DNA of 59,794 bases from JAUVZF01 sp964539385 (GCA_964539385.1 CAZIJC010000010.1:1-59794), one strand, 5' to 3'; positions 23,034 through 32,082 are shown, numbered from the stretch's first letter. The notes: a model not told the origin generated them from the letters alone. A program made the numbers and translations.

Positions 23034-23753
23034 ATGGCCACAGGCGCCTACAAACGGGTTCTGCTGAAGATCAGCGGCGAGGGATTCTGCAAACCCGGCG
23101 ACCTCGGCGTGGACCCGGAGGAAGTCCGGATGATCGCCCGCCAGGTCGAGGAAGTGGCGGCCACCGGTTGCGAACTCGCGATCGTGGCAGGCGGAGGGAA
23201 CTTCATTCGCGGCGCCGTATTCTCCGAGGAAGCCAACGTCGGCCGCGCCACCGCCGACTACATGGGCATGGTGGCAACGGTCATCAATGCGCTGGCCCTT
23301 CAGGACTGCCTCGAGAACGCCGGCGTTGACACGCGCGTCCAGTCGGCCGTCGAGATGCAGGACGTGGCCGAGCCGTTCATCCGCCGGCGCTGTATCCGCC
23401 ACCTCGAAAAGAAACGCGTCGTCATCCTCGCCGGCGGCACGGGCAACCCGTTCTTCACCACCGACACGGCGGCCGCCCTCAGGGCCAGCGAGATACAGGC
23501 ACGGGTTCTGCTGAAGGCCACCAAAGTGGACGGCGTGTACTCCGACGACCCCGAGACCAACCCGAAAGCCACGCGCTTCGACCACCTGACGTACGAGGAC
23601 GTCGTGCGGCAGGATCTGAAGATCATCGACATTGCGGCCATCAGCCTGTGCCGGGAAAACCGGATCCCCATCATCGTCTTCAATCTGAAACACGAAGGAA
23701 ACATCCGCAAGGTCATTGCGGGTGAACCCATCGGAACCCGTATTGGAGACTAG
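23034..23753 (+). CDS. pyrH: UMP kinase
   Basis: Phosphorylates UMP to UDP (hexameric bacterial type, amino-acid kinase fold). The 239-residue protein has RVLLKISGEGF, IVAGGGNFIRG, ADYMGMVATVINAL, FFTTDTAAALRA, LLKATKVDGVYSDDP and ends FNLKHEGNIRKVIAGE. It starts 13 nt after tsf and ends 5 nt before frr, so it is deep in the translation operon, the usual rpsB-tsf-pyrH-frr order. Confidence 0.95.
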   Translation: MATGAYKRVLLKISGEGFCKPGDLGVDPEEVRMIARQVEEVAATGCELAIVAGGGNFIRGAVFSEEANVGRATADYMGMVATVINALALQDCLENAGVDTRVQSAVEMQDVAEPFIRRRCIRHLEKKRVVILAGGTGNPFFTTDTAAALRASEIQARVLLKATKVDGVYSDDPETNPKATRFDHLTYEDVVRQDLKIIDIAAISLCRENRIPIIVFNLKHEGNIRKVIAGEPIGTRIGD

Positions 23754-23758
23754 GTACC

Positions 23759-24319
23759 GTGCCCATTGACGAGATACTCATCGAAACCGAAGACAAAATG
23801 CGGAAGGCCGTCGAGCACCTCAAAGCCGGCCTCCGAACGCTCCGAACCGGACGGGCGTCGGCCGGACTGGTCGAGCACCTGAAGGTCGATTACTACGGCA
23901 GCCCGACGCCGCTGCGGCAGTTGGCCACCATCACCGTTCCCGACACACTGATGATCCTCATCAAACCGTACGATCCGGGCAGCATCCACGACATCGCCAA
24001 GAGCATCCAGGCGTCGGAACTGGGGATCACGCCGATGGTCGAGGGGAAAGTCATCCGCCTGGCGATTCCGCCACTGTCCGAAGAGCGACGCAAGCAACTC
24101 GTCCAGCAGGTCAAGGAGCAGACCGAGGAAGCCAAGATCGCCCTGCGCAACCTCCGACGCGACGCCATCAAGCACATCGACGCCGAGCAAAAAGCCAAGG
24201 CACTCGGCGAGGACGACGCACGAAAGGCACGCGACGACGCCACCGACCTCGTCCACAACTACGAGAAGCAACTGGGCGAGACGCTCAAACTCAAGACCGA
24301 CGAGATCATGGAAGTCTGA
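23759..24319 (+). CDS. frr: Ribosome recycling factor
   Basis: Splits post-termination ribosomes with EF-G. The 186-residue protein has the RRF pattern: KAGLRTLRTGRASAGLVEHL, VDYYGSPTPLRQLATI, EGKVIRLAIPPLSEERRKQL and a C-terminal long helix to the end. It starts with GTG at 23759 (VPIDEI), 5 nt after the pyrH stop. Last clear member of the operon; the gene after it is of unknown type. Confidence 0.95.
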   Translation: MPIDEILIETEDKMRKAVEHLKAGLRTLRTGRASAGLVEHLKVDYYGSPTPLRQLATITVPDTLMILIKPYDPGSIHDIAKSIQASELGITPMVEGKVIRLAIPPLSEERRKQLVQQVKEQTEEAKIALRNLRRDAIKHIDAEQKAKALGEDDARKARDDATDLVHNYEKQLGETLKLKTDEIMEV

Positions 24320-24453
24320 CCGCCGCGCCGCCGCGCCGGCAACTTTCCCTCAAGGTCGTCCTCACACCGTCCGATAATACGCCACAGCGAGGGGAAGTCT
24401 GTGCCCTGCCCGTGCAGGTTCCCCGCACTTCCTTTAGAGAAAGAAATGTTGCT

Positions 24454-25176
24454 ATGACCAGACTCGCTCTTGTAGACCGTGTGCGCTCCTGGTTCGGGCG
24501 GAAGGCCGAGACGGTCGGGGCGGCAGCCTCGGCCGCACCGTGGCCGCTTGGACCGGGCGCACGCACCGAACTGGCGTTGGCCGGCGCCGCCGCCACGGGC
24601 CGTGCGCCTCCGGCGCCGCACGTTCCCCGGGACACCCTGGCACTTGAGTCCGTGCCGGACGCCGGCGCCGAGACAACGGCCGCCGCGCCCCCGGAAACCT
24701 GCGTGCTCACGCAACCGCCCCCCGCGAAAACCTGCCTCGACCCGCTCGACCCCGAGTGGATCCAGGCCATGCCCTCGCTCGAAGAGATCGGCCGCGAGTT
24801 GGACGGGCATCGTCGGACGAACCGCACCATCATGGATGCCGTCCAGCAGTTGCCCAACCTGGCGTCGAACCAGGCGGACCTGACTACCGAAACCAACAAG
24901 GTGCTGGAGCGGCAGTCGGCTCTGCTCGAATCGATCCTCGATTCGCTTGTCTCGCTTCGGTCGGCGTTTCGGACGGTGGACGAGAGTTCCAGGCGGCACG
25001 CCGCCGCACTGGGCCAACTCGAAGCGTCGCATCGCCAGATCCTCCTCGGATACCAGGCGATGCTCCTGAGAGCCCACCGGCGTCTCGGCCGGCTGGCGGC
25101 CCTGGCCGTCCTGGTCGCCGCGGCGGCGCTCGGCGGCGTCGCTTGCGTGGCCTATCTGGTTCTGGTTGCTCCGTAG
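24454..25176 (+). CDS. Hypothetical protein with C-terminal membrane anchor
   Basis: A 240-residue protein I do not recognise. Residues 20-100 are Ala/Pro-rich low complexity. Residues about 110-205 form a helical region with heptad-like spacing (LVSLRSAFRTVDESS). The last 25 residues are hydrophobic (LAALAVLVAAAALGGVACVA), suggesting a tail-anchored membrane protein with a cytosolic coiled coil. It lies downstream of frr and ends with a hairpin terminator, so it may share the operon. The start at MTRLALVD is uncertain; 24412 is also possible. Confidence 0.6.
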   Translation: MTRLALVDRVRSWFGRKAETVGAAASAAPWPLGPGARTELALAGAAATGRAPPAPHVPRDTLALESVPDAGAETTAAAPPETCVLTQPPPAKTCLDPLDPEWIQAMPSLEEIGRELDGHRRTNRTIMDAVQQLPNLASNQADLTTETNKVLERQSALLESILDSLVSLRSAFRTVDESSRRHAAALGQLEASHRQILLGYQAMLLRAHRRLGRLAALAVLVAAAALGGVACVAYLVLVAP

Positions 25177-25199
25177 CGCTGCACACCGCGCATGGCAAA

Positions 25200-25231
25200 A
25201 GGCCCCGACCGCAAGGATCGGGGCCTGTTTT
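25200..25231. terminator. Bidirectional intrinsic terminator
   Basis: Arms AGGCCCCGA/TCGGGGCCT (9 bp) around a 9-nt loop. GTTTTC follows on the plus strand and, because AAAA precedes the stem, TTTT follows on the minus strand. It lies between the convergent frr-side gene and pdhC, and can serve both. Confidence 0.85.
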
Positions 25232-25293
25232 CTGTCCGGACCAGCCACCCGCCGCGTCTTGCCCGGAAGCCGTGCCGTCGGAGTTCCGCGCGC

Positions 25294-26604
25294 CTACTCC
25301 GCCGCTAGTTTCCGGGGTGCTTCCAGCAGGTCGCGAATCATCTCGAGAAACTGGGCGCCCACCGCGCCGTCAACCAGCCGATGGTCCACCGACAGCGTCA
25401 TGCTCATCATTTTGCGGACCCGGACGTCGCCCTGGCAGTACACCACGCGGTCCTGGATGACCCCGAGGCCGAGGATCGTGCTCTCCCCGGGGTTGACCAC
25501 CGGGACGAAGTTGCGGATGCCGAACATGCCCAGGTTCGAGACCGTCATGCACCCGTCCCGGTACTCGTTGGGGACGAGTTTCTTCGACCGGGCCCGCCGG
25601 GCGAAGTCGGCCGTCTCGCGGGCGATCTCGCGCAGCGTCTTGGCGTCCGCATGACGAACGACCGGGACAACGAGACCCTCGTCGAGCGCCACGGCCAGGC
25701 CCACGTGCGCGGCGGCGCGGCGCTGGATCCCGCCCTCGACCCACCGGCTGTTGACCTGCGGAAACGCCTTCAAGGCCAGCGCGCAGGCTTTGACGATAAA
25801 ATCGTTGAACGAGATCTTGCCGTCCGTGGCGCCGGCGTTCAGGTTGCTCCGCAGTTCCGCCAGGTCCGTCATGTCGACGTCCATCTCGAGGTAATAGCAG
25901 GGAATCGTCTGCTTGGAGGTGAGCATCCGCTCCGCGACGATTCGCCGCATCGCCGTCAGCGGAACGACCACGCCCGGCGCGGCGGCCAGAACATCGGCCT
26001 TCATGACCTTGCCGCCCGGGCCCGTGCCACGGACGGCCGCCATGTCCACACCTTGCCGCTCGGCCAGTTTGCGCGCCAGTGGACTTGCCTTCACGGCGGG
26101 GGCCGCCTCGGCGGCGACGTCGGCCTCCACGATCCGTCCGCCCGGGCCCGTGCCCCGGAGCCCAGCGAGCGCGACGCCGCGTTGGCGCGCCGTCCGGCGG
26201 GCGCGCGGCGAGGCAAAGACGCGGCCGCCCGGCGTCACGGGCGCCACGACCGATGCCGCGGCAGAGGGCGCCGCCGCCGCAACGGGCCCCGGCGCCGCGG
26301 CAGGCGGCGCGGCAGCCGCCGCCGCCGGAGCCGCCTCGGCCAGAATCTCGTCGGGGATCTCGTCGCCCGGGTCGCCGACGACGGCGATCAGCGCGCCGAC
26401 GGGCAGTTCCGTGCCCTCGGCGGCGACGATCTTCAGGAGCGTCCCTTGAGAGTAACTCTCGACCTCGAGCGTGGCCTTGTCGGTGGTGATCTCGCAGAGA
26501 ATGTCGCCCGTCGTGACGGCGTCGCCTTCCTTCTTGAGCCACCGCTCAATGGTGGAGGTATCGACCGTCTCGCCGAGCGCCGGCAGTGTAACTCGCTGAA
26601 TCAT
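25294..26604 (-). CDS. pdhC: Pyruvate dehydrogenase E2, dihydrolipoamide acetyltransferase
   Basis: Transfers the acetyl group from lipoyl to CoA in the pyruvate dehydrogenase (or related 2-oxo-acid) complex. In the 436 residues: a lipoyl domain (1-80) with Lys43 in ITTDKATLEV, an Ala/Pro linker, two tandem peripheral-subunit-binding domains (about 130-163 and 173-206, each with GTGPGG(R/K)), and the acyltransferase core ending in the catalytic DHRLVDG near residue 408. Two binding domains is more than usual for one E2. pdhB is 22 nt upstream; no E3 gene is present in the window. Confidence 0.92.
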   Translation of the reverse strand: MIQRVTLPALGETVDTSTIERWLKKEGDAVTTGDILCEITTDKATLEVESYSQGTLLKIVAAEGTELPVGALIAVVGDPGDEIPDEILAEAAPAAAAAAPPAAAPGPVAAAAPSAAASVVAPVTPGGRVFASPRARRTARQRGVALAGLRGTGPGGRIVEADVAAEAAPAVKASPLARKLAERQGVDMAAVRGTGPGGKVMKADVLAAAPGVVVPLTAMRRIVAERMLTSKQTIPCYYLEMDVDMTDLAELRSNLNAGATDGKISFNDFIVKACALALKAFPQVNSRWVEGGIQRRAAAHVGLAVALDEGLVVPVVRHADAKTLREIARETADFARRARSKKLVPNEYRDGCMTVSNLGMFGIRNFVPVVNPGESTILGLGVIQDRVVYCQGDVRVRKMMSMTLSVDHRLVDGAVGAQFLEMIRDLLEAPRKLAAE

Positions 26605-26626
26605 GGAAGGGCCTTCCCCGGCCTTG

Positions 26627-27607
26627 TCATGCTTGTCCGAGCGTTCGCTTGGCGGCCGCGACGACCTTCTCGGTCGTCGGCACGGCCTCGTTCTCCAGGA
26701 CGGGGCTCATCGGCAGCGGGCAGTTGGCAGCGCAGACCCGCTCGATGGGCGCGTCCAGGTAATCGAACGCGAACTGCTGCACCTTCGTGATGACCTCGCA
26801 GACGAAGTTGGCCTCCTGGTACCCTTCGGACGCCAGCACGAGGCGGCCGGTCTTGCGGACGGACTCCAGAATGCAGTCGATGTCGAGCGGCTTCAGGCAC
26901 CGCAGGTCGATGACCTCGGCGCTGATGCCCTCTTCGGCGAGCGCCTCGCCGGCCTCCTCCGCCCGGAGCGCCATGCGCGAATAGCCGATGATCGTCACGT
27001 CGTCGCCTTCTCGCCGCAGGGCGGCCTGGCCGAGCGGAATCAGGTACTCCTCGTCCGGCACCTCGCCCTTGGTGCCGTAAAGCATCTTGTGCTCGATGAA
27101 CAGGATGGGATTGTCGTCGCGGATGGCGGTCTTCAGCAAGCCCTTGACATCGTACGGCGTGGACGGCATGACGACGAACACGCCGGGCGCGTGGCAGAAC
27201 CAGGCCTCCAGGCTCTGGCTGTGGTGGGCGGCGATCGAGCGGCCGGCACCGCCCTCGGTCCGAAGGACCATCGGCACAGTCGTCTTGCCGCCGAACATGT
27301 AGCGGTTCTTTCCGGCCTGGTTGACGAACTGGTCCATGGCAATCGTCATAAAATCGACGTACATGATCTCGGCCACGGGGCGCATGCCGCACATGGCGGC
27401 GCCCGTGGCGGCCCCCGCGATGGCGGCCTCGCTGATAGCCGTGTCGCGGACCCTGGTCTCGCCGAACTCCTCGACGAGCCCCTTGGTGGCCGAGTACGCT
27501 CCGCCGTAGATGGCCACGTCCTCGCCCATGACGAACACCCGCTGGTCGCGCCGCATCTCCTCGGCGAGCGCGTCGCGGATGGCTTCGCGATACATAATTT
27601 CCGGCAT
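26627..27607 (-). CDS. pdhB: Pyruvate dehydrogenase E1 beta subunit
   Basis: Beta chain of the heterotetrameric, thiamine-diphosphate-dependent E1 component. The 326-residue protein has VMGEDVAIYGGAY, RDTAISEAAIAGAATGAA, RTEGGAGRSIAAHHSQSLEAWF and the C-terminal IERVCAANCPLPMS of the transketolase C-like domain. The ATG at 27607 (MPEIMYREA) is preferred over 27640. It is separated from pdhA by a 505-residue repeat protein, which is not usual for pdh operons. Confidence 0.93.
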   Translation of the reverse strand: MPEIMYREAIRDALAEEMRRDQRVFVMGEDVAIYGGAYSATKGLVEEFGETRVRDTAISEAAIAGAATGAAMCGMRPVAEIMYVDFMTIAMDQFVNQAGKNRYMFGGKTTVPMVLRTEGGAGRSIAAHHSQSLEAWFCHAPGVFVVMPSTPYDVKGLLKTAIRDDNPILFIEHKMLYGTKGEVPDEEYLIPLGQAALRREGDDVTIIGYSRMALRAEEAGEALAEEGISAEVIDLRCLKPLDIDCILESVRKTGRLVLASEGYQEANFVCEVITKVQQFAFDYLDAPIERVCAANCPLPMSPVLENEAVPTTEKVVAAAKRTLGQA

Positions 27608-27636
27608 GGCGATTGAGTCCTTCCCAAGACCGCGTA

Positions 27637-29154
27637 TCACTTCTCCACAGGAACGTGCTTCACACGAAAGAGATTCCCAGCCTTCAAGGCCAGGTACTCG
27701 AGAGTCCCATCGGGACGGAAAACCGGGCCGGCCTTAACAACCGTGTCGTACTCCGGCCCCGGCTGGCCGTCGATGACCACAAACTGCTTGCCGCCCTTCT
27801 GGGCCACATACGCCACCCGTTTCCCGTCCGGGCTGAAAACGAGGCTGGCAAGCCCGTCATACGCGGTCCCCTCCTGGCCTTCGAGGACCACGAACCGCTT
27901 GCCGCCCTTCCCAGCCCCATACGCCACCCGTTTCCCGTCCGGACTGAAAACGGGCCCGCCCTTAACAATCCCGTCGTAGTCCGGCCCCGCCTGGCCGTCG
28001 ATGACCACCAACTGCTTGTCGCCCTTCCCGGCCCCATACGCCACGCGCTGGCCGTCCGGGCTGAAAACAGGTCCTGGCTCCCCAATCAGGTCGTACTCCG
28101 GCCCCGCCTGGCCGTCGATGACCACCAACCACTTGTCGCCCTTGTTCGCCCCATACGCCACCCGTTTCCCGTCCGGGCTGAAAACGGGCGTGTTTTCAAG
28201 AATCCCGTCGTACTCCGGCCCCGCTTTGCAGTCGATGACCACAAACTGCTTGCCGTCCTTCCGTGCCCCATACGCCACGCGCTTGCCGTCCGGGCTGAAG
28301 ATGCGATCACCAATCCCGTCATACTCCGGCCCCGCTTGGCCGTCGAGGACCACAAAGCACTTGTCGCCCTTCTTCGCCCCATACGCTACACGCTTCCCGT
28401 CCGGGCTGAAAACGAGGCCGCCCTTAACAACCCCGTCGTACTCCGGCCCCGCTTGGCCGTCGAGGACCACGAACTGTTTACCGCCCCTCCCTGCCCCATA
28501 CGCCACCCGTTTCCCGTCCGGCCTGAAAACGGGCGTGTTTTCAAGAATCCCGTCATACGTCGGCCCCTCCTGGCCGTCGAGGACCACGAACTGCTTACCG
28601 CCCCTCCCCGCCCCATACGCCACCCGTTCGCCGTCCGAGCTGAAAACGATCCCTTGATCAAGAATCCCATCATACTGCGGCCCCGCCTGGCCGTCGATGA
28701 CCACCAGCCACTTGTCGCCCTTCTTCGCCCCATACGCCACCCGTTTCCCGTCCAGGCTGAAAACGGGCGTGTTTTCAAGAATCCCGTCATACGTCGGCCC
28801 CTCCTGGCCGTCGAGGACCACGAACCACTTGTCGCCCTTCCCGGCGACATACGCCACCCGTTTCCCATCCGGGCTGAAAACGGGTGTGCCCTTAATAATC
28901 CCGTCGTACTCCGGCCCCACCTGTCCGTCGATGACGACGCACCACTTGTCGCCCTTGGCCGCCACAAAACCAATGTGGCAACCATCTGTGCTGGTGGTGA
29001 ATCCAACAACGCCGGATGGAATCGGCCCGAGGGAAACCTCCTCGACCCTGTAGGGGGCCGCTGCGGGGTGGCCGACGGCCTCCGGCGATTCCGCGCCCCA
29101 GACGGCGACCGGAGCGAAGGTCGTGAGCAACGCAAGAACCCGTATGGTCCGCAT
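27637..29154 (-). CDS. Secreted tandem-repeat (WD40/TolB-like propeller) protein in the pdh cluster
   Basis: A 505-residue exported protein: signal peptide MRTIRVLALLTTFAPVAVWG, then eleven repeats of about 39 residues and a partial twelfth. The unit reads KGDK(W/Q)FVV(L/I)DGQ, GPEYDGI, then PVFSPDGKRVAYGA, the last part being the WD40/TolB-propeller strand signature. The ATG at 29154 follows AAGGGGGG. It lies between pdhA and pdhB on the same strand, 65 and 29 nt away, so it is probably co-transcribed, yet it should be outside the cytosol while the complex is inside. No catalytic motif seen. Confidence 0.82.
   Translation of the reverse strand: MRTIRVLALLTTFAPVAVWGAESPEAVGHPAAAPYRVEEVSLGPIPSGVVGFTTSTDGCHIGFVAAKGDKWCVVIDGQVGPEYDGIIKGTPVFSPDGKRVAYVAGKGDKWFVVLDGQEGPTYDGILENTPVFSLDGKRVAYGAKKGDKWLVVIDGQAGPQYDGILDQGIVFSSDGERVAYGAGRGGKQFVVLDGQEGPTYDGILENTPVFRPDGKRVAYGAGRGGKQFVVLDGQAGPEYDGVVKGGLVFSPDGKRVAYGAKKGDKCFVVLDGQAGPEYDGIGDRIFSPDGKRVAYGARKDGKQFVVIDCKAGPEYDGILENTPVFSPDGKRVAYGANKGDKWLVVIDGQAGPEYDLIGEPGPVFSPDGQRVAYGAGKGDKQLVVIDGQAGPDYDGIVKGGPVFSPDGKRVAYGAGKGGKRFVVLEGQEGTAYDGLASLVFSPDGKRVAYVAQKGGKQFVVIDGQPGPEYDTVVKAGPVFRPDGTLEYLALKAGNLFRVKHVPVEK
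27691..28962. repeat. Tandem DNA repeat of about 117 bp, eleven units
   Basis: Coding tandem array within the repeat protein. Units are very similar even at third codon positions, with TTTCCCGTCCGG occurring almost every 117 bp, which suggests recent expansion or gene conversion. Two units are shorter by two codons. Confidence 0.85.
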
Positions 29155-29219
29155 CACGCCCCCCTTTCTCACGTGTCTCACCGGCCGACCCGCGCACCCC
29201 TCACGCACAGCTCCAAAGC

Positions 29220-30317
29220 CTATTCGGTCCGCACCAGGCCCTTCTCGGTCTCGATCCAACCGCAGTACACGTCGTCGAGCACTTCGGAGGGGTCGGGATA
29301 CGGGCTCTCTTGGACGGCAAACGTCTCGGCCGCGGCTATGCCAGAGTCCACCTCGGCCTGGAGCCGGTCGAACGCTTTCTTCGTGAGGAGTTTCTGCTTG
29401 AGCAGATCGTCCCTGAACAGCGTGATCGGGTCGCGCTTGTGCCAGTAGGCCTCCTCTTCCTTGGTGCGGTACACGCGGGCGTCGCTGCGGCTGTGGCCGC
29501 GGTACCGATACGTCTTGGCCTCGATGAGTGTGGGACCGCCGCCCCGGCGTGCCCGTTCGGCCGCTTCGAGGACGGCGCCGCGGACCTCCAGCACGCGCTG
29601 ACCGTCCACAACCACCCCGGGCATCGCATAGACGGGTGCGCGGCTGGCGACTTCGTTGACGGCGGCGGCGCGCTCGAACGCCACGCTCATGCCGTACAGG
29701 TTGTTCTCGCAGATGTAAACGACCGGCAGTTGCCACTTGCCGGCCATGTTGAGCGATTCGTGGAAGCCGCCCGTGTTCGAGGCGCCGTCGCCGAAGAAGC
29801 AGAGGACCACGGAGTCCTTGCCCTGCATCTGGACGGCCAGGCCGGCGCCGGTAGCCACGGGAATGTTGCCGCCCACGATGCCGGTGGCGCCGAGGTTGCG
29901 TTTCTCAACGTCGGCGATGTGCATCGACCCGCCGCGTCCCTTGCAGTAGCCAGTCGCCTTGCCGCACAGTTCGGCCATCATCAGTTTCAGGTCGGCCCCC
30001 AGGGCGAGGCAGTGACCGTGACCGCGATGGGTGCTCGTGACGTAATCGCGGCCGGTGATGGCCGAGCAGGCGCCGACGGCGACCGCTTCCTGGCCGGCGT
30101 AGACGTGGCTGGCGCCCTTGAGGACGTTGCGTGCGAGGAGTTCGAAGACCTTGTCCTCGAAGGCGCGTATCTCCATCATCCGCACCAGCAGCGCAGTCTT
30201 CTCGTCGGTGGTGAGGGTCTTCTTAGCGCCCCTCGGCGTCCGCTTCTTAGCGGCGGCCTTCTTTTTCCTCTTGGCGGACGTTTTCGCCTTCTTTTTCGCC
30301 GCTTTGGCCTTCGCCAT
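29220..30317 (-). CDS. pdhA: Pyruvate dehydrogenase E1 alpha subunit
   Basis: Alpha chain of the E1 component, which decarboxylates pyruvate on thiamine diphosphate. Of 365 residues, the TPP motif GDGASNTGGFHESLNMAG with later ENNLYGMS is intact, as are STHRGHGHCLA and YRYRGHSRSD (phosphorylation-loop region). Residues 1-35 are an atypical Lys/Ala-rich histone H1-like tail. The start is the ATG at 30317, seven bases after GGAGGT. First gene of the pdhA-repeat protein-pdhB-pdhC run. Confidence 0.93.
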   Translation of the reverse strand: MAKAKAAKKKAKTSAKRKKKAAAKKRTPRGAKKTLTTDEKTALLVRMMEIRAFEDKVFELLARNVLKGASHVYAGQEAVAVGACSAITGRDYVTSTHRGHGHCLALGADLKLMMAELCGKATGYCKGRGGSMHIADVEKRNLGATGIVGGNIPVATGAGLAVQMQGKDSVVLCFFGDGASNTGGFHESLNMAGKWQLPVVYICENNLYGMSVAFERAAAVNEVASRAPVYAMPGVVVDGQRVLEVRGAVLEAAERARRGGGPTLIEAKTYRYRGHSRSDARVYRTKEEEAYWHKRDPITLFRDDLLKQKLLTKKAFDRLQAEVDSGIAAAETFAVQESPYPDPSEVLDDVYCGWIETEKGLVRTE

Positions 30318-30382
30318 CCTGACCTCCAAACAAGCCGCCCTGCTCTAACACCCGGCGAATTCGGCCGGGACAAAGTCTGGCT

Positions 30383-30411
30383 ATTATAGCCTCAAGGCTT
30401 CCGGCAGACAA
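30383..30411 (-). promoter_or_regulatory. Predicted promoter of the pdh cluster
   Basis: Minus-strand TTGTCT, 17-nt spacer, perfect TATAAT. It overlaps the stop of nnrD and leaves a leader of about 60 nt before pdhA. Confidence 0.5.
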
Positions 30412-31232
30412 CCCAGGATATCGAGCGCGGTCAGGCCGGCAGCGCCCAGGCGCTCGGCCGCCAGGTCCCCTGCCCGTCCGTGTGCCCAGACGGCAAGGAC
30501 CGCCGCGTCGAACGGCTCCATGCCCGATGCGACCAGGGCCGCCATCAGGCCTGTCAGGACGTCGCCCGAACCGGCTGTCGCCATGCCGGGATTTCCGGTC
30601 TCGTTGACGTAGAACCGCCGGCCGTCGCAGACGACCGTACCGGCGCCCTTGAGGACGGCCACGGCGCCGAGTCGGGCCAACTGGGCGGCAGCGCCCCGGC
30701 GGTCGGCTTGGACGTCGCGGGCGTCGCGGGCCAGGAGTCGTGCCGCCTCGCCGGGGTGCGGCGTGAGGAGCAGCGGCACGCGTGCCTTGGCGAGCGATTC
30801 CTCTGCGCTGCCGGCCAGGACGTTGAGCGCGTCGGCGTCCAGAACCACGGGGATCTTGAGAGCGACGAGTACCGCGCGGACCACCGACTTAACGCCGAGG
30901 GTTTGTCCCAGGCCCGGCCCCATCGCCAGGACGTGCTGGTCGGCGGCCAGTTCGAGGATCCTCCCGGAGGCCCTCGCGTTGACACAGGCGCCGTCGTCGG
31001 GAAGGGGGGCCGTGGTGCAGCAGGGCGCCAGGGCGGCCACGGTGTCGAGCGCAGCATCGGGCGTGGCAATCCGCACGAGCCCCGCCCCGCCGCGAAGAGC
31101 AGCGTTACCGGTGAGCGCTGCCGCACCCGCCATGCCGCGGCTTCCGGCCACGACAAGGACCAGCCCGGCCGTGCCCTTGTGGGCGTCGGCGGGACGCGGG
31201 GGCGGCTTGGGGATTTCGGTGACGCGGTTCAT
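30384..31232 (-). CDS. nnrD: ADP/ATP-dependent NAD(P)H-hydrate dehydratase
   Basis: Repairs damaged NAD(P)H hydrates. The 282-residue protein is the kinase-fold dehydratase domain alone, without the NnrE epimerase half. Motifs: LVVAGSRGMAGAA, ALRGGAGLVRIAT, MGPGLGQT, LDADALN, LLTPHPGEAARL and the anion-hole GSGDVLTG. The ATG at 31232 is preferred; 31295 would overlap larB by 8 nt and add 21 unusual basic residues. Confidence 0.87.
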   Translation of the reverse strand: MNRVTEIPKPPPRPADAHKGTAGLVLVVAGSRGMAGAAALTGNAALRGGAGLVRIATPDAALDTVAALAPCCTTAPLPDDGACVNARASGRILELAADQHVLAMGPGLGQTLGVKSVVRAVLVALKIPVVLDADALNVLAGSAEESLAKARVPLLLTPHPGEAARLLARDARDVQADRRGAAAQLARLGAVAVLKGAGTVVCDGRRFYVNETGNPGMATAGSGDVLTGLMAALVASGMEPFDAAVLAVWAHGRAGDLAAERLGAAGLTALDILGCLPEALRL

Positions 31233-31287
31233 GGTACTTGCGCCCGAAACGCGCCGCGCAAGCGCGGCGGCTAACTTGACGACCCGC

Positions 31288-32067
31288 CTACTCAACCGGC
31301 GGGCGCTTTGTCCGTGAGGCGGCGCGGAGAATCAGTGCGGCAAGGTAGCCGCCGCCGAAACCGTTGTCGATGTTGACGACGCCCACGCCGGCCGCACAAC
31401 TGTTCAGCATCGTCAGCAGCGGGGCGATCCCGGAAAAACTGGCCCCGTACCCCACGCTCGTCGGGACGGCGATGACCGGCCCCTCCACCAGGCCGCCGAC
31501 CACGCTGGCGAGCGCCCCTTCCATGCCGGCCACGACCACCACCACGGCGGCCTTGGAGAGCGCCTCGCTGTGGGCCAGGAGCCGGTGGATCCCGGCAACG
31601 CCGACGTCGTAGAACGTCTCGACGCGGCAGCCCATGACCTCGGCCGTGACACGTGCCTCCTCGGCCACCGGCTGATCGCTCGTTCCCGCCGAGACCAGCG
31701 CCACCACGCCGTCAAGCGTCGGACACGGCTCGGCGCCCCGGATGACAATAGCGCGGGCGCTCTCGTGATAGATCGCCTCGGGGTGGCCGGCGTGGACGGC
31801 CTCGTAAACGTCCGCCGACGCGCGGGTGGCCAGGACCATGCTGCCTTGCTCGACCATGCGGTCCGCGATGGCGGCGACCTGCTCGACCGTCTTGCCCTGG
31901 CAGAAGATGACTTCCGGGAAGCCGCACCGGATGGCGCGGTGATGGTCGAGTTTGGCAAAGCCGAGGTCCTCGAATGGCATGTGGCGGAGGCGCTGGGCGG
32001 CCTCGTCGGGCGAGAGGTCGCCGCGGGCGACGGCTTCGAGAAGTTTTCGTAAGCGCTCGCTGTCCAC
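31288..32067 (-). CDS. larB: Nickel-pincer cofactor biosynthesis protein LarB (NaAD carboxylase)
   Basis: Carboxylates and hydrolyses nicotinic acid adenine dinucleotide in the first step of nickel-pincer nucleotide synthesis, the cofactor of lactate racemase. The 259-residue protein has the LarB N-terminal helix pair (LRKLLEAVARGDLSPDEAA) and a PurE-like C-terminal core: GTSDQPVAEEARVTAEVMG, DVGVAGIHRLL, VVVAGMEGALASVVGGLV and VPTSVGYGASFSG. GTG start at 32067. LarC and LarE are not in the window, so the pincer cofactor route is incomplete here. Confidence 0.88.
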   Translation of the reverse strand: MDSERLRKLLEAVARGDLSPDEAAQRLRHMPFEDLGFAKLDHHRAIRCGFPEVIFCQGKTVEQVAAIADRMVEQGSMVLATRASADVYEAVHAGHPEAIYHESARAIVIRGAEPCPTLDGVVALVSAGTSDQPVAEEARVTAEVMGCRVETFYDVGVAGIHRLLAHSEALSKAAVVVVVAGMEGALASVVGGLVEGPVIAVPTSVGYGASFSGIAPLLTMLNSCAAGVGVVNIDNGFGGGYLAALILRAASRTKRPPVE

Positions 32068-32082
32068 GTGTCTTCACTCTTC

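Noticed and set aside
29155..29736. N-terminal extension of the tandem-repeat protein to a start at 29736
   Set aside because: The extension is the off-frame of pdhA; the ATG at 29154 has a strong ribosome-binding site and gives a signal peptide.
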